The notes: generated by a model from the sequence alone, not told the origin. A DNA stretch of 64,000 nucleotides from Halomicrobium salinisoli (GCF_020405185.1 NZ_CP084463.1:744001-808000), one strand, 5' to 3'; positions 1 through 8,800 are shown, numbered from the stretch's first letter. Translations and numbers: made by a program.

Positions 1-546
1 GCCGGGGACGGCGGCCACGTCCTCGACGCCGCCGGCGTCGGAGAGCGACTCGGCGAGGTTCGACCCGACGGCGGGGATCAGCGTCGCGAAGCCGCTCGTG
101 TTCTCGAGCACGCGCAGCCCCCGCCGCACCGAGGCCAGCACCTGCTCGGCCTCGCGGAGGTCGCTGTCGGGGTCGTGGACCGCGTACTCGCCCTCGAAGT
201 CGGCCAGGGCCGGCACCGCCTCCTCGTGGAGCTGCGCGAGCGGGCCGCCCCGTTCCATCTCCCTGATCAGCACCTCCGACTCGACCAGCGCCTGGACCGG
301 CCGCATCTCGCCGCTGGCCAGCCCCTCGGCGACGCGGTCGACCAGGTCCCGCAGGTCGTCGTCGTTCAGGAACCGCTCGTTGCGCTCGACGTCGCCGTGG
401 ACGTACTTCGAGACCGCGCTCTGGCTGATCCCGAGAAGGTCGGCCACCTCCGACTGGGTGAGCCCGCGTTCGCGGAGCGCGTCGGCCAGCAGCGATCGAT
501 AGGTCGGGAGGAACTCGTCGACGACGATCTCCTCGACGAAGCGCAT
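1..546 (-). CDS. HTH / ThiN-type transcriptional regulator (ThiR-like), truncated at window edge
   Basis: Reading back from the ATG at 546, 182 codons stay open to the window edge, so the C-terminus is missing. The N-terminus carries a helix-turn-helix (GLTQSEVADLLGISQSAVSK, about residues 28-47). A cysteine-poor middle region follows, and then the start of a domain (AAVPG at the edge) resembling thiamine-phosphate synthase ThiN. The same layout is seen in the full-length paralogue at 13978-14901, including the shared opening EIVV-(E/D)-FLPT. The family is known in archaea as a thiamine-responsive regulator. Which pathway this copy controls is not visible. It lies 177 nt downstream of dcd on the same strand. 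The family call is fairly sure; the specific regulon is unknown. Confidence 0.8.
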   Translation of the reverse strand, partial: MRFVEEIVVDEFLPTYRSLLADALRERGLTQSEVADLLGISQSAVSKYVHGDVERNERFLNDDDLRDLVDRVAEGLASGEMRPVQALVESEVLIREMERGGPLAQLHEEAVPALADFEGEYAVHDPDSDLREAEQVLASVRRGLRVLENTSGFATLIPAVGSNLAESLSDAGGVEDVAAVPG

Positions 547-723
547 CAGCGATCACCGCCCGCACGCGCGCTCGCGGGCATCACTGATCGCCTCCGAACT
601 CCACCGAGTTCTCGCCGAGATTCGCGGTCGCTTGCTGTGCTCGCGTGTCGCTCCCTGTGGTCGCTCCCGCTTGCACTCTCGAGGTTCCTCCCCTCTGTCG
701 GAACCTCGCCGCTCGCGCCCCGC
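547..723. repeat. Intergenic low-complexity repeat with inverted repeat
   Basis: This spacer between dcd and the regulator is built from CGCTCGCG-like words. It contains a perfect 9-bp inverted repeat, CGAGGTTCC (680-688) and GGAACCTCG (700-708), with an 11-nt loop. The same arms and loop size recur at 12863-12891. The stretch 639-666 matches, on the opposite strand, part of the 29.4-29.6 kb spacer. No gene is evident. Confidence 0.7.
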
Positions 724-1311
724 TCATTGGTCGCCTCCGAACTCGCGATCTCCCTGTATCTTCGACGCCTGCGGGCCCTTCTGTCCCTGGTACTTGGAGC
801 CGCGCTCCTCGCCGTAGGGACGCTCCGCGGGGGTCTTGAGTTCGGTGAAGGTGAGCTGGGAGATGCGCATGCCGGGGGTGAGCGCGACGGGGGCGGTCCC
901 GAGGTTCGAGAGCTCGAGCGTGATCTGGCCCTCGTAGCCGGGGTCGCAGAGGCCGGCGGTGGCGTGGACCACGACGGCGAGCCGGCCCAGCGAGGAGCGG
1001 CCCTCGACGTGGGCGATGAGGTCCGGGGGGATCTCAACGCGCTCGCGGGTCGTCCCGAGGACGAAGTCGCCCGGGTGGAGGATGAACTCGCCGTCCTCCT
1101 CGACGGTGGTGAGTTCGGTGTACTCCTCGGTCTCCTTCTCGCTGTTGGGGTGGATGCAGGGGATGTTGGCGTGCTGGAACTCGAGGAAGTCCCGGCCGAG
1201 CCGGAGGTCGACGCTGGCCGGCTGGACCTGAATGTCCGGGTCGTCGAGCGGTTCGATCACGAGGTCGCCCGCCTCCAGTCGCCGCAGGATGTCCGCGTCC
1301 GAGAGGATCAT
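724..1311 (-). CDS. dcd: dCTP deaminase
   Basis: This 195-aa cytosolic protein deaminates dCTP to dUTP, feeding dTTP synthesis. It starts with the family-typical [13 protein letters not shown]. It carries the RSSLGRL segment (105-111), [13 protein letters not shown] (116-128) and ITLELSN (130-136), in which Glu133 fits the catalytic glutamate. The C-terminal lid [18 protein letters not shown] is complete. The length is normal. Some homologues with this type of tail also hydrolyse dUTP, so a bifunctional Dcd-Dut cannot be excluded. It is transcribed toward the truncated regulator. Confidence 0.95.
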   Translation of the reverse strand: MILSDADILRRLEAGDLVIEPLDDPDIQVQPASVDLRLGRDFLEFQHANIPCIHPNSEKETEEYTELTTVEEDGEFILHPGDFVLGTTRERVEIPPDLIAHVEGRSSLGRLAVVVHATAGLCDPGYEGQITLELSNLGTAPVALTPGMRISQLTFTELKTPAERPYGEERGSKYQGQKGPQASKIQGDREFGGDQ

Positions 1312-1396
1312 ACCCCCATCACGTGTGGGGGACGCTGAAAGGTTTCCGCTCCTCGCCGGCGGTGCGCTCGCGCTCGACGCGTCCCCCCGGACCGGC

Positions 1397-1495
1397 CTAC
1401 ATCTCGTCGGCGTGCTCCTCCTGATTGTGCTCCTGAAGCTCCTCTTCGGTGTCGAACGTTGCGCCGCACATGTCGCATTCGTATTCGTCTGCCAT
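1397..1495 (-). CDS. 32-aa C2H2 zinc-finger micro-protein
   Basis: This short ORF reads [20 protein letters not shown] and ends [10 protein letters not shown]. Cys7-x2-Cys10-x12-His23-x4-His28 makes a single classical C2H2 finger. A TATA-like box (CCTTTATT read on the minus strand, about 1523-1530) lies roughly 28 nt upstream of the ATG, as expected for a leaderless transcript. Single-finger proteins of this size are known in haloarchaea, where they may bind nucleic acid or protein. The specific target is unknown. It sits between dcd (same strand) and the divergent pth2. Confidence 0.8.
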   Translation of the reverse strand: MADEYECDMCGATFDTEEELQEHNQEEHADEM

Positions 1496-1634
1496 GCGAA
1501 AGGTGTTAGCAGTCCAACAGGAATAAAGGCTATGCTAGTCTATATCGACCACGGTCCGAGCCCGCTCGGTTCCGTTCGCCGGCCGGCCCCGCCAGCAGTG
1601 CGAACCCGGCGAATAGCGCAGGTGGGGGCAGTCC

Positions 1635-1640
1635 TTTATC
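1635..1640 (+). promoter_or_regulatory. TATA-like box of pth2
   Basis: TTTATC lies 27 nt upstream of the pth2 ATG at 1662, the distance typical of leaderless haloarchaeal transcripts. Confidence 0.5.
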
Positions 1641-1661
1641 CGTGGAGGCCCGCCATCGAGT

Positions 1662-2000
1662 ATGAAGCAGGCCATCGTCGCCCGCGCCGACCTGGGCATG
1701 GGCGAGGGGAAACTGGCGGCGCAGGTCGCCCACGCCTCGCTCATGGCCTACGAGGACGCCGTCGACGGCGCCCGCTCCGAGTGGAAGGGGCAGGGCCAGA
1801 AGAAGGTCGTCCTGCAGGCGTCGGGCGAGGAGGAACTGTTCCGCCTGGCCGACGCGGCCGAGCGGGAGGGCCTGCCGCACGCGGTCGTCCGGGACGCCGG
1901 CCACACCGAGCTGGACCCGGGCACCGTCTCCGCGCTGGCCGTCGGGCCCGCCGCCGACGACCGCGTCGACGCGGTCACCGGCGACCTGTCGCTGTACTGA
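1662..2000 (+). CDS. pth2: Peptidyl-tRNA hydrolase, archaeal/eukaryotic type (Pth2)
   Basis: This 112-aa enzyme releases tRNA from prematurely dropped peptidyl-tRNA. The sequence shows the Pth2 hallmarks: [20 protein letters not shown] with following AQVAHASL near the N-terminus, [13 protein letters not shown] in the middle, and the C-terminal [19 protein letters not shown], which includes the conserved T-x-x-x-P-G-like turn. The length is normal for the family. The start is supported by a TATA-like box at 1635-1640. The gene stands alone upstream of the proteasome operon. Confidence 0.96.
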   Translation: MKQAIVARADLGMGEGKLAAQVAHASLMAYEDAVDGARSEWKGQGQKKVVLQASGEEELFRLADAAEREGLPHAVVRDAGHTELDPGTVSALAVGPAADDRVDAVTGDLSLY

Positions 2001-2034
2001 ACCCGGCAGACAGCGCCGCGCGGAACAGAAGGCC

Positions 2035-2040
2035 TATAAA
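2035..2040 (+). promoter_or_regulatory. TATA box of the psmA-psmB operon
   Basis: TATAAA within GGCCTATAAAAGG lies 32 nt upstream of the ATG at 2072. This favours that ATG over the in-frame GTG at 2060, which would fall at or before the expected transcription start. Confidence 0.6.
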
Positions 2041-2071
2041 AGGCAAACGCTAACCCAAGGTGAACGAAAGA

Positions 2072-2818
2072 ATGCAAGGTCAGAACCAACAGCAGGCGTA
2101 CGACCGCGGGATCACTATCTTCTCCCCGGACGGACGCCTCTATCAGGTCGAGTACGCCCGCGAGGCCGTCAAGCGAGGCACCGCGAGCGTCGGCGTGCGG
2201 ACCGCCGACGGCGTGGTGCTCGCCGCGGACCGGCACGCGCGGTCCCCGCTGCTCGAACGCGAGAGCATCGAGAAGATCCACAAGGCCGACGACCACGTCG
2301 GTATCGCCAGCGCCGGCCACGTGGCCGACGCCCGCCAGCTGATCGACCTCGCGCGCCGCCAGGCCCAGGTCGAGCAGCTCCGGTACGGTCAGCGCATCGG
2401 CGTCGAGCCGCTGACCAAGGAGATCACGGACTACATCCAGCAGTACACCCAGACGGGCGGCGCGCGCCCGTTCGGCGTCGCGCTGCTGGTCGGCGGCATC
2501 GAGGACGGCGAGCCGCGCCTCTTCGAGACCGACCCCTCCGGCACGCCCTACGAGTGGCAGGCCGTCGCCATCGGCGGCGACCGCGACGAGATCCAGTCGT
2601 TCCTCGAGGAGGAGTACGACGAGGGCATGGACCTGGAGAGCGGCATCGACCTCGCCCTGCGGGCGCTGGACTCCGTCAGCGACGAGGGCCTCGACGCCTC
2701 CGGCGTCGACATCGCCACGGTCGACGTCGAGTCCGAGCAGTTCCGCTCGCTCGACGAGGGCGACGTCGCCGACCGCGTCGACGAGTTTGAGCCCACCGGA
2801 GGTGAGGACGATGAGTGA
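2072..2818 (+). CDS. psmA: Proteasome subunit alpha
   Basis: This 248-aa protein forms the outer rings of the archaeal 20S proteasome, gating substrate entry and docking PAN/Cdc48 ATPases. It begins MQGQNQQQAYDRG followed by the family-typical ITIFSPDGRLYQVEYAREAV. HKADDHVGIASAGHVADARQ follows. The start at ATG 2072 is chosen because haloarchaeal PsmA proteins begin MQGQ; a longer GTG start at 2060 is possible. The C-terminus is acidic. The stop overlaps the psmB start by 8 nt (ATGAGTGA), indicating translational coupling and co-expression with the beta subunit. Confidence 0.97.
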   Translation: MQGQNQQQAYDRGITIFSPDGRLYQVEYAREAVKRGTASVGVRTADGVVLAADRHARSPLLERESIEKIHKADDHVGIASAGHVADARQLIDLARRQAQVEQLRYGQRIGVEPLTKEITDYIQQYTQTGGARPFGVALLVGGIEDGEPRLFETDPSGTPYEWQAVAIGGDRDEIQSFLEEEYDEGMDLESGIDLALRALDSVSDEGLDASGVDIATVDVESEQFRSLDEGDVADRVDEFEPTGGEDDE

Positions 2819-3503
2819 ATTCACCGAGGACCCCTACGAACCGGAGCTCGGCTCGTTCGAGGACGTCCAGGAGTCGCCGACCGACGCCGACGACGACGCG
2901 GTCGCCAAGACCGGCACCACGACCGTCGGCATCACCACCGAGGACGGCGTCGTCATCGCGACGGACCGCCGCGCCTCGCTGGGCGGCCGCTTCGTCTCCA
3001 ACAAGAACGTCCAGAAGGTCGAGCAGATCCACGAGACCGCGGCGCTGACGCTCGTCGGGAGCGTCGGCGGCGCCCAGTCGTTCATCCGGACGCTGCGCTC
3101 CGAGGCCGACCTCTACGAGGTCCGCCGCGGCGAGCCGATGTCCATGGACGCGCTGGCGACGCTGGCGGGCAACTTCGCCCGCGGCGGCCCGTTCTTCGCC
3201 ATCAACCCCATCCTGGGCGGCGTCGACGAGGAGGGCAGCCACGTGTTCAGCATCGACCCCGCCGGCGGCGTCCTCGAGGACGACTACACCGTCACCGGCT
3301 CCGGGACGATGGTCGCCACCGGTACCATCGAGGGCCAGTACGACCCCGAGATGAGCGTCGAGGACGCACGCGCGCTCGCGATCAGCGCCGTCGAGGCCGC
3401 CGCCGAGCGCGACACCGGCTCCGGCAACGGCGTCGTCATCGCCGAGGTCACCGCCGACGGCGTCCAGATCGACCGGTTCGACGACTACGACTCCGCGGCC
3501 TGA
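2811..3503 (+). CDS. psmB: Proteasome subunit beta (proteolytic, with propeptide)
   Basis: This 230-aa catalytic subunit makes up the inner rings of the 20S core. An acidic 35-residue propeptide ends ...AKTG. Cleavage there would expose Thr36 of TTTVGITTEDGVVIATDRR as the N-terminal nucleophile; the catalytic Lys/Asp neighbourhood follows in the usual place. ATG 2811 is preferred over an upstream TTG at 2787 because it overlaps the psmA stop and is preceded by GGAGGTGAGG. The gene is the second of the psmAB operon. A T-rich tract follows the stop (about 3515-3533). Confidence 0.96.
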   Translation: MSEFTEDPYEPELGSFEDVQESPTDADDDAVAKTGTTTVGITTEDGVVIATDRRASLGGRFVSNKNVQKVEQIHETAALTLVGSVGGAQSFIRTLRSEADLYEVRRGEPMSMDALATLAGNFARGGPFFAINPILGGVDEEGSHVFSIDPAGGVLEDDYTVTGSGTMVATGTIEGQYDPEMSVEDARALAISAVEAAAERDTGSGNGVVIAEVTADGVQIDRFDDYDSAA

Positions 3504-3511
3504 TTCGGTCG

Positions 3512-3535
3512 CTTCGTCTGTTTCTCTCTTTTCGC
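3512..3535 (+). terminator. T-rich candidate terminator after psmB
   Basis: Ten to thirty nt after the psmB stop, a pyrimidine tract (CTGTTTCTCTCTTTT) interrupts otherwise G+C-rich DNA. Archaeal termination commonly uses such oligo-T tracts. No strong hairpin precedes it. Confidence 0.4.
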
Positions 3536-3646
3536 GTGATCCGGTAGCAGCGGCGCCGTCCGCGGTCTGTAGTCGGGCTACCGTCGCTCCGCCCTCGCTC
3601 CGCGGAACGCCAGCGCTTTGGTCGGCCCGACCGACCCTCCGACCGG

Positions 3647-5017
3647 ATGCGCGAGGCCCACCCCATCGAGCGCGCGGTCGGGATCGACCACTACGTCAGC
3701 GACGCGGAGGGCATCGGCGGTCGCCTCCGCGACCGGCCCGCGGACTTCCGCGTGACCGAACTGGAGGCGTTCGACGCCGAACCGGTCGACGCCGACGTCG
3801 GCGCCTACCCGCACCTCGTCGTCCGGGTCACGCTGCGCAACTGGGACACCAACGACTTCGCGTCGACGCTGTCGGACAGGCTGGGGGTCTCGCGCGAGCG
3901 CGTCTCCTGGGCCGGGACCAAGGACAAGCGCGCGGTGACGACCCAGCTGTTCTCCGTGAAGGACGTCGATCCGGACGACCTCCCCGAGGTCGACGGCGCC
4001 GAGATCGAGGTGGTCGGCCGCGCCGGCCGCCCGGTCCTGTTCGGCGACCTCGCCGGCAACCGCTTCGAGATTACGGTGCGGGAGACCGAGCGGCCCGACG
4101 CAGCGGCGGCGGTCACCGACGACCTCCGGGCGTTCGCGGGCGCGGAGGAGGTCGACGCGGGGAGCGACGGCGCGACGGACGGAGCAGCCACCGTCGGCGT
4201 CCCCAACTACTTCGGCCAGCAGCGCTTCGGCAGCCGTCGGCCCGTCACCCACGAGGTCGGGCTGGCGATCCTCCGGGAGGACTGGGAGGGCGCAGTCATG
4301 GCCTACGTCGGGAACCCCCACGAGCGCGAACCCGAGCGGACGCAGGAGGCGCGGGAATATATCGACGAGACCCGGGACTGGCAGGGCGCCCTGGACCGGC
4401 TGCCGCGGTCGCTGGGCTACGAGCGATCGATCTGTCACCGACTCGTGGACAACGGCGGCGACGAGCCCGCGGACTTCCGGGCGGCGCTGGAGGAACTGCC
4501 GTCGAACCTCCAGACGCTGTTCGTCAACGCCGCCCAGTCGTCCCTGTTCAACCGGATCCTCTCGGAGCGGCTGGCGCGCGGCCTGCCCTTCGACCGACCC
4601 GTCGAGGGCGACGTCGTTTGCTTCTCCGATCGGGACGCTCCCGAAGGGCTGGCGCTGCCCGACCCCGACCGGACCCAGCGGGTGAGCGGTGAGCGCCTGC
4701 GGACCGTCGACCGCCACTGCGAGCGCGGTCGGGCCTTCGTCACGGCGCCGCTGATCGGGACGGAGACCGAACTCGCGGACGGCGAGCCCGGCGAGATAGA
4801 GCGCGAGGTGCTTTCCGAGGCCGGGATCGAGCCGTCGGACTTCGACCTGCCCGGAGAGTGGCACTCCGAGGGAACGCGCCGGGCGATTCTCGTCCGGACG
4901 GACCTCGGCGTCGAGCGCGACGGCGACGTCGTCTCGTTCGCCTTCGACCTGCCGAAGGGGAGCTACGCGACCGTCCTCCTGCGGGAGTACCTCAAGCGCG
5001 ACCCCGAGGCGCTGTAG
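3647..5017 (+). CDS. truD: tRNA pseudouridine(13) synthase TruD
   Basis: This 456-aa cytosolic enzyme isomerises U13 of tRNA to pseudouridine. The TruD signature [12 protein letters not shown] (89-100) contains the presumed catalytic Asp93. Later motifs include [11 protein letters not shown] and the C-terminal [20 protein letters not shown]. The length fits archaeal TruD, which has an inserted TRUD domain between the halves of the catalytic core. A weak TATA-like GCTTTGG lies upstream of ATG 3647. It is single, with psmB upstream and a convergent membrane protein downstream. Confidence 0.96.
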   Translation: MREAHPIERAVGIDHYVSDAEGIGGRLRDRPADFRVTELEAFDAEPVDADVGAYPHLVVRVTLRNWDTNDFASTLSDRLGVSRERVSWAGTKDKRAVTTQLFSVKDVDPDDLPEVDGAEIEVVGRAGRPVLFGDLAGNRFEITVRETERPDAAAAVTDDLRAFAGAEEVDAGSDGATDGAATVGVPNYFGQQRFGSRRPVTHEVGLAILREDWEGAVMAYVGNPHEREPERTQEAREYIDETRDWQGALDRLPRSLGYERSICHRLVDNGGDEPADFRAALEELPSNLQTLFVNAAQSSLFNRILSERLARGLPFDRPVEGDVVCFSDRDAPEGLALPDPDRTQRVSGERLRTVDRHCERGRAFVTAPLIGTETELADGEPGEIEREVLSEAGIEPSDFDLPGEWHSEGTRRAILVRTDLGVERDGDVVSFAFDLPKGSYATVLLREYLKRDPEAL

Positions 5018-5038
5018 GCCAGTCGACGGCGTCGGATC

Positions 5039-5560
5039 CTACTCGGCTCGACCGTCTACCGTCAGCACACGCCGAATCCCGAGTTCCGTGAGCGGGACGG
5101 CGACGGACGCGCCGAGCAGTATCGGTCCGACGAGGATTATGTAGAAGAGGATCGCCGCGGCCTCGCCGTTGATCCCCTGGAAGTACATCGCCGTGAGCGC
5201 CGCGGTGCCGAACAGGACGACCCAGCCCGAACGCAGGCGATAGCGCAGGGCGGCGTACGTCGCTACTGCGCCCGTAATCCAGAGAATCGCGCCGGTGAGG
5301 CCGACGAGCAGGAGCGTGCCGAGCGGGTTCTCGGCCGGCGACACCACGAACGCGTCGGCGGTGTATCGCGGGACCGCCCAGGTGCCGAGACCGACCACCG
5401 CGTACAGCGCACCGCCGCCGACGGCGAATCGCTCCGGGTCCGGATCCCGGGCACGGAAGCCGGCCGCGAGTATCAGGCCGGTGACGACGGCCGCGACGGT
5501 GAGGCCCGCAGCGAGCGTGGCTTCGCCGCTCCCGAGGACCGGACGGGACGTCCCTTGCAC
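5039..5560 (-). CDS. Haloarchaeal multi-pass membrane protein, unknown function
   Basis: This is a polytopic membrane protein of about 173 aa with roughly five hydrophobic segments, for example ATLAAGLTVAAVVTGLILAA, LLLVGLTGAILWITGAVA and ILFYIILVGPILLGASVAV. No domain is recognised. The start is uncertain: GTG 5560 fits a weak box (TTCCAAAAG on the minus strand near 5597), while GTG 5590 or an upstream start would extend it. The longest reading overlaps the divergent DUF2103 gene and is unlikely. It converges on truD with 21 nt between them. Confidence 0.65.
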   Translation of the reverse strand: MQGTSRPVLGSGEATLAAGLTVAAVVTGLILAAGFRARDPDPERFAVGGGALYAVVGLGTWAVPRYTADAFVVSPAENPLGTLLLVGLTGAILWITGAVATYAALRYRLRSGWVVLFGTAALTAMYFQGINGEAAAILFYIILVGPILLGASVAVPLTELGIRRVLTVDGRAE

Positions 5561-5677
5561 ACGTCGGACCGCTCCGAGCGCTGTTGTCACTCTTTTGGAA
5601 TCTCGTCCCGGGACCGACCGCCGCCTGACAGCGGCAGCGACCGCGCGACTTTTGGGCTTGCTCACGAACCACCGGAC

Positions 5678-6400
5678 ATGGACTGTCGGCACTGCGCGTC
5701 GCCGCTGGACCGACCGGGCGACTACTGCCTGGTCTGTCGGTCGCGCAACGCCGACACGGCGGTGCTGGAACTCGACCGCGAGCGGGCGACCGTGACCGCC
5801 ATCGCCGACGGCGAGGTAGTGGGCGCGCGGACGATCACGACCACGCCGGAGGAGGGCGGTGAGGACGGCGTGATCGAACTGCGGAACTTCGCGGGGCTGA
5901 TCGCCGACGACGTCCGCCGGAAGCGCCCGGAGGAGGTGTACGTCACGGGCGACCGCGAGGTGGTCGACGCTGTCCGCGGACAGCTACACTACCCCTTCTA
6001 CCGCGTCGAGGGCGACGACCCCGTCGAGCGGGTCATCGAACGGCGCGGCGAGCCCGCGCTGGAGGTCGTCGACACGGCACCGGAGGAGAAGCTCGGCGGC
6101 TCGCACTCGACGCTGGTGGGGGGTCGCGAGGGCCAGCGTGCGATCAGGACCGCGGCGGCCCATCCCCACGTCAAGAAGGTCATCCCCGGCCCCATCGACG
6201 CCGGCGGGTCGGGATCGCGGACGGGGGTGCGCGCGAAGGCCACCCGCGCCGACGAGCACGGCAACGTCCGCCTGCTGATCCGCGACGGCTCCAGCGTCCA
6301 GGAGAACCGGATCGTGACGACGGCCGGCGATCGCGAACTGGGCGAGCACGTCCGCGCTGACCTCAACGACGCGCTGGCCGAGGCGGACCTGCGGGACTGA
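5678..6400 (+). CDS. DUF2103 family putative metal-binding protein
   Basis: This 240-aa protein opens with a zinc-ribbon knuckle pair (CRHC...CLVC, within residues 1-20). Its second half has the DUF2103 block [10 protein letters not shown] and [16 protein letters not shown]. The family is described only as predicted metal-binding; its biochemical role is unknown. The ATG at 5678 is supported by a TATA-like ACTTTT box at 5648-5653. It lies immediately upstream of the L37Ae-rpoP-pcc1 cluster, which may hint at a translation-linked role, but that is only an inference. Confidence 0.85.
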   Translation: MDCRHCASPLDRPGDYCLVCRSRNADTAVLELDRERATVTAIADGEVVGARTITTTPEEGGEDGVIELRNFAGLIADDVRRKRPEEVYVTGDREVVDAVRGQLHYPFYRVEGDDPVERVIERRGEPALEVVDTAPEEKLGGSHSTLVGGREGQRAIRTAAAHPHVKKVIPGPIDAGGSGSRTGVRAKATRADEHGNVRLLIRDGSSVQENRIVTTAGDRELGEHVRADLNDALAEADLRD

Positions 6401-6454
6401 CCCCGACCCCAACTCGTAGCCTTTTTACCGCGCAACGCCGGATGGTACGGTACT

Positions 6455-6736
6455 ATGGCCGAACAGAAGGGACGCACCGGCAGCGCCGGCCGCTTCGGCG
6501 CCCGCTACGGGCGCGTCGCTCGCCGCCGCGTCGCCGAGATCGAGGACGACATGCGCGACGAGCACACCTGCCCCGACTGCGGGGAGGACCGCGTCGAGCG
6601 CCAGGGCACCGGCATCTGGGAGTGTGGCTACTGCGGCTACAAGTACACCGGCGGCACGTACCGCCCGCAGACCCCCGGCGGCAAGACCGTCACCCGGTCG
6701 ATCCGCGCCGCCCTCGCCGAGGACGACGACGAATGA
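6455..6736 (+). CDS. rpl37ae: 50S ribosomal protein L37Ae
   Basis: This 93-aa zinc-ribbon ribosomal protein of the large subunit has the typical N-terminus [20 protein letters not shown], the zinc ligands CPDCG and CGYCG, and the family end [22 protein letters not shown]-like CTTTTTACC at 6421-6429 sits about 28 nt upstream. It overlaps the rpoP start (ATGA at 6733-6736). The order L37Ae-rpoP-pcc1 is a conserved archaeal arrangement. Confidence 0.97.
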   Translation: MAEQKGRTGSAGRFGARYGRVARRRVAEIEDDMRDEHTCPDCGEDRVERQGTGIWECGYCGYKYTGGTYRPQTPGGKTVTRSIRAALAEDDDE

Positions 6737-6867
6737 GCTACAAGTGTTCACGCTGCAAGCGCGACGTGACGCTCGACGAGTACGGCGGCGTTCGCTGCCC
6801 CTACTGCGGACACCGGGTGCTCCTCAAGGAGCGCTCGCGGGACGTCAAGGAAGTCGACGTTCAGTAG
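6733..6867 (+). CDS. rpoP: DNA-directed RNA polymerase subunit P (Rpb12/RpoP)
   Basis: This 44-aa subunit of archaeal RNA polymerase reads [19 protein letters not shown] and then [17 protein letters not shown]. The two C-x2-C knuckles form the single zinc site of Rpb12. It begins inside the L37Ae stop codon and is followed 1 nt later by pcc1, so all three are probably co-transcribed. The length is normal for archaea. Confidence 0.96.
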   Translation: MSYKCSRCKRDVTLDEYGGVRCPYCGHRVLLKERSRDVKEVDVQ

Positions 6868-6868
6868 C

Positions 6869-7117
6869 GTGAACCACGAGGCGGTTCTCTCCTTCGCGTA
6901 CGACGACGCCCAGCGGGCGCGCCGGGTCGCCGACAGCGTCCGGCCCGAGGTGGACGAAATCGCCGGCGACCGCACCCGGGCGACGCTGGAACTGGACGGC
7001 GACGCCGTCACCGTCACGGTGGAGGCCGAGGACCTGACGGCGCTGCGGGCCGGCCTGAACACCTGGCAGCGCCTCGTCGCCGTCGCCGAGCGCGCCGGCG
7101 ACGCCGCGCCGGCCTGA
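6869..7117 (+). CDS. pcc1: KEOPS complex subunit Pcc1
   Basis: This 82-aa dimerisation subunit belongs to KEOPS, which makes the t6A modification of ANN-decoding tRNAs. The protein has the compact Pcc1 pattern: an N-terminal strand (AVLSFAYDDAQRARRV), RTRATLELDGDAVTVTVEA, and a C-terminal helix (LRAGLNTWQRLVAVAE). It uses GTG at 6869, directly after the rpoP stop. The operon position (L37Ae-rpoP-pcc1) agrees with other archaea. Confidence 0.9.
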   Translation: MNHEAVLSFAYDDAQRARRVADSVRPEVDEIAGDRTRATLELDGDAVTVTVEAEDLTALRAGLNTWQRLVAVAERAGDAAPA

Positions 7118-7225
7118 CGGGGGCGGCCGCACCGTAGCCACCAGCGCCCGTCCGTCCGTTCTGGCGACTGCGATCGCGTCTGCCGCATCGGCACACACAA
7201 CTGTCGGTGCGCCGTGTGTCAGTCC

Positions 7226-7990
7226 ATGGACCTCCCACCGGTCGGTCTCGGGACGATGGGCATCGAGGAGCCGGAGCCCGTCGCGACCGCGCTCGAGACG
7301 GGGTATCGCCACCTCGACACCGCGCAGATCTACGGCAACGAGGCCGTCGTCGGCGAGGGTCTCGCGGCCAGCGACGTGGACCGCGAGGACGTCACCGTCG
7401 CGACGAAGCTCTGGGTAGACAGCCTCGCGGCCGAGGACGTCCGCGCGGGCACCGAGGCCAGCCTCGACCGCCTCGGCCTCGACTACGTCGACCTGCTGTA
7501 CGTCCACCGCCCGCGCGGCGACTACGAGCCCGGCGAGACGCTGCCGGCGCTCGACGCGGTCCGCGAGGACGGGCTCGCGCGCGGGATCGGCGTCTCGAAC
7601 TTCACGCCCGACCAGCTCGCGACGGCCCGGGAGCACCTCGACGCGCCCGTCGCGGCCAATCAGGTGGAGTTCCACCCCTACTATCAGGAACCGGGCGCGC
7701 TCGCGGACGCCCGGGAGCACGGTTACCCCCTCGTCGCGTACTCTCCGCTGATCGGCGGCGAGGTCTTCGACGACCCCGTCCTCGGCGAGGTCGCCGAGAA
7801 ACACGGCGTCTCGCCGGCCGCGGTCAGCGTCGCCTGGCTCTGCGACACGGCGGGCGTCGTCACGATTCCGAAGGCCAGCTCCGAGGCGCACCTCCGGGCG
7901 AACCTCGCGGCGGCCGACATCGACCTGGACGACGAGGACGTCGAGCGCATCGAGGGGATCGACCGCGAGGCGGAGCTGTACCCCGAGTGA
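7226..7990 (+). CDS. Aldo/keto reductase
   Basis: This 254-aa NAD(P)H-dependent oxidoreductase of the AKR fold reduces carbonyl compounds; the natural substrate is unknown. The catalytic tetrad is intact: Asp31 and Tyr36 in DTAQIYGNE, Lys61 in VATKLW, and His94 in LYVHRP. The AKR signature GIGVSNF and the cofactor loop TIPKASS are present. ATG 7226 is chosen over a GTG four codons earlier because the family begins near DLPPVGLGTM. It is monocistronic. Confidence 0.93.
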   Translation: MDLPPVGLGTMGIEEPEPVATALETGYRHLDTAQIYGNEAVVGEGLAASDVDREDVTVATKLWVDSLAAEDVRAGTEASLDRLGLDYVDLLYVHRPRGDYEPGETLPALDAVREDGLARGIGVSNFTPDQLATAREHLDAPVAANQVEFHPYYQEPGALADAREHGYPLVAYSPLIGGEVFDDPVLGEVAEKHGVSPAAVSVAWLCDTAGVVTIPKASSEAHLRANLAAADIDLDDEDVERIEGIDREAELYPE

Positions 7991-8076
7991 GCCGGACAGA
8001 CGGGGGCGGCCACCAGGCGCTTTCGGTCTGAACCCAGAAGCGGGGGTTTTTCAGTCAGGCCCTCAAGGTTGAGACT

Positions 8077-8466
8077 ATGCAGGGTAATCTGCCGCCCGAA
8101 GCACAGGAGAAGCTGGAGGAACTGCAGGACCTACAGGAGACGGCACAGCAGGTCGCGAGCCAGAAGCAGCAGGCCGAGACGCAGCTCCAGGAGTCCGAGA
8201 CGGCGCTGGAGGAGCTCGACGACATCGACGAGGACGCCACCATGTACCGCGAGGTCGGCGAACTCCTCGTGAAGACGGACTACGCCGAGGCCAAGGAGGA
8301 CCTCGAGGAGAAGGTCGACAGCCTCGGAGTCCGCGTCGACACCCTCGAGAAGCAGGAGGAGCGCGTCCGGGAGCAGTTCGAGGACCTGCAGGGCGAGCTC
8401 CAGCAGATGCTCGGCGGCGGTGGCGGTCCGGGCGGCGCACCCGGTCCGGGCGCCGGCGGCGCGTAA
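8077..8466 (+). CDS. pfdB: Prefoldin subunit beta
   Basis: This 129-aa co-chaperone subunit forms, with the alpha subunit, the jellyfish-shaped hexamer that delivers unfolded proteins to the thermosome. It is mostly coiled coil: N-terminal helix [20 protein letters not shown], the conserved beta hairpin around [21 protein letters not shown], and a C-terminal helix. A Gly/Pro-rich tail follows. A TATA-like TTTTTC at 8047-8052 precedes ATG 8077. The stop codon is immediately followed by the ATG of the DUF3194 gene. Confidence 0.96.
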   Translation: MQGNLPPEAQEKLEELQDLQETAQQVASQKQQAETQLQESETALEELDDIDEDATMYREVGELLVKTDYAEAKEDLEEKVDSLGVRVDTLEKQEERVREQFEDLQGELQQMLGGGGGPGGAPGPGAGGA

Positions 8467-8727
8467 ATGCCGACTGACGGATCGACCGCGGGCGAGCCGT
8501 CGCCCGACGAAGCGGTCTCGGCGGCCGCCGACGCGGCCGAGGACGTCGTCTTCTCGCGGCTCGACCGGGGGGACATCGACGACCTCGACGTGACGGTGAC
8601 CTTCGAGGACGGCGTGCTCGACGTCGACGTCTACGTCAACGCGCCGGAGAGCCGCCAGGACGAGGACCGCGTGGCCGACGACGCGGCGATGGCGGCACGG
8701 GCCGCCGTCGACGAACTCTTCGAGTGA
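8467..8727 (+). CDS. DUF3194 family protein
   Basis: This 86-aa protein starts at the first base after the prefoldin beta stop. The coupling of prefoldin beta and DUF3194 is a known archaeal arrangement. The core DDLDVTVTFEDGVLDVDVYV suggests an alpha/beta fold; the N-terminus is acidic and low-complexity. A role in protein folding is only implied by the neighbour. Its stop codon lies within the outer arm of the inverted repeat at 8724-8800. Confidence 0.85.
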   Translation: MPTDGSTAGEPSPDEAVSAAADAAEDVVFSRLDRGDIDDLDVTVTFEDGVLDVDVYVNAPESRQDEDRVADDAAMAARAAVDELFE

Positions 8728-8800
8728 CGGTTGGAAGACGATCCTGAAACGGCCGCACGCCTTCGTGCGGCCGTATTCAGTACACAGTTACAACCGTCAC
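8724..8800. repeat. Nested inverted repeat / strong stem-loop after the prefoldin operon
   Basis: The outer arms GTGACGGTTG (8724-8733) and CAACCGTCAC (8791-8800) are perfect 10-bp complements. Inside, 8744-8759 pairs with 8764-8780 as a 16-bp stem with one bulged A (8775) and a 4-nt loop (8760-8763). It could be a terminator-like RNA structure, a small structured RNA, or a miniature mobile-element remnant. The outer arm overlaps the DUF3194 stop. Confidence 0.7.
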
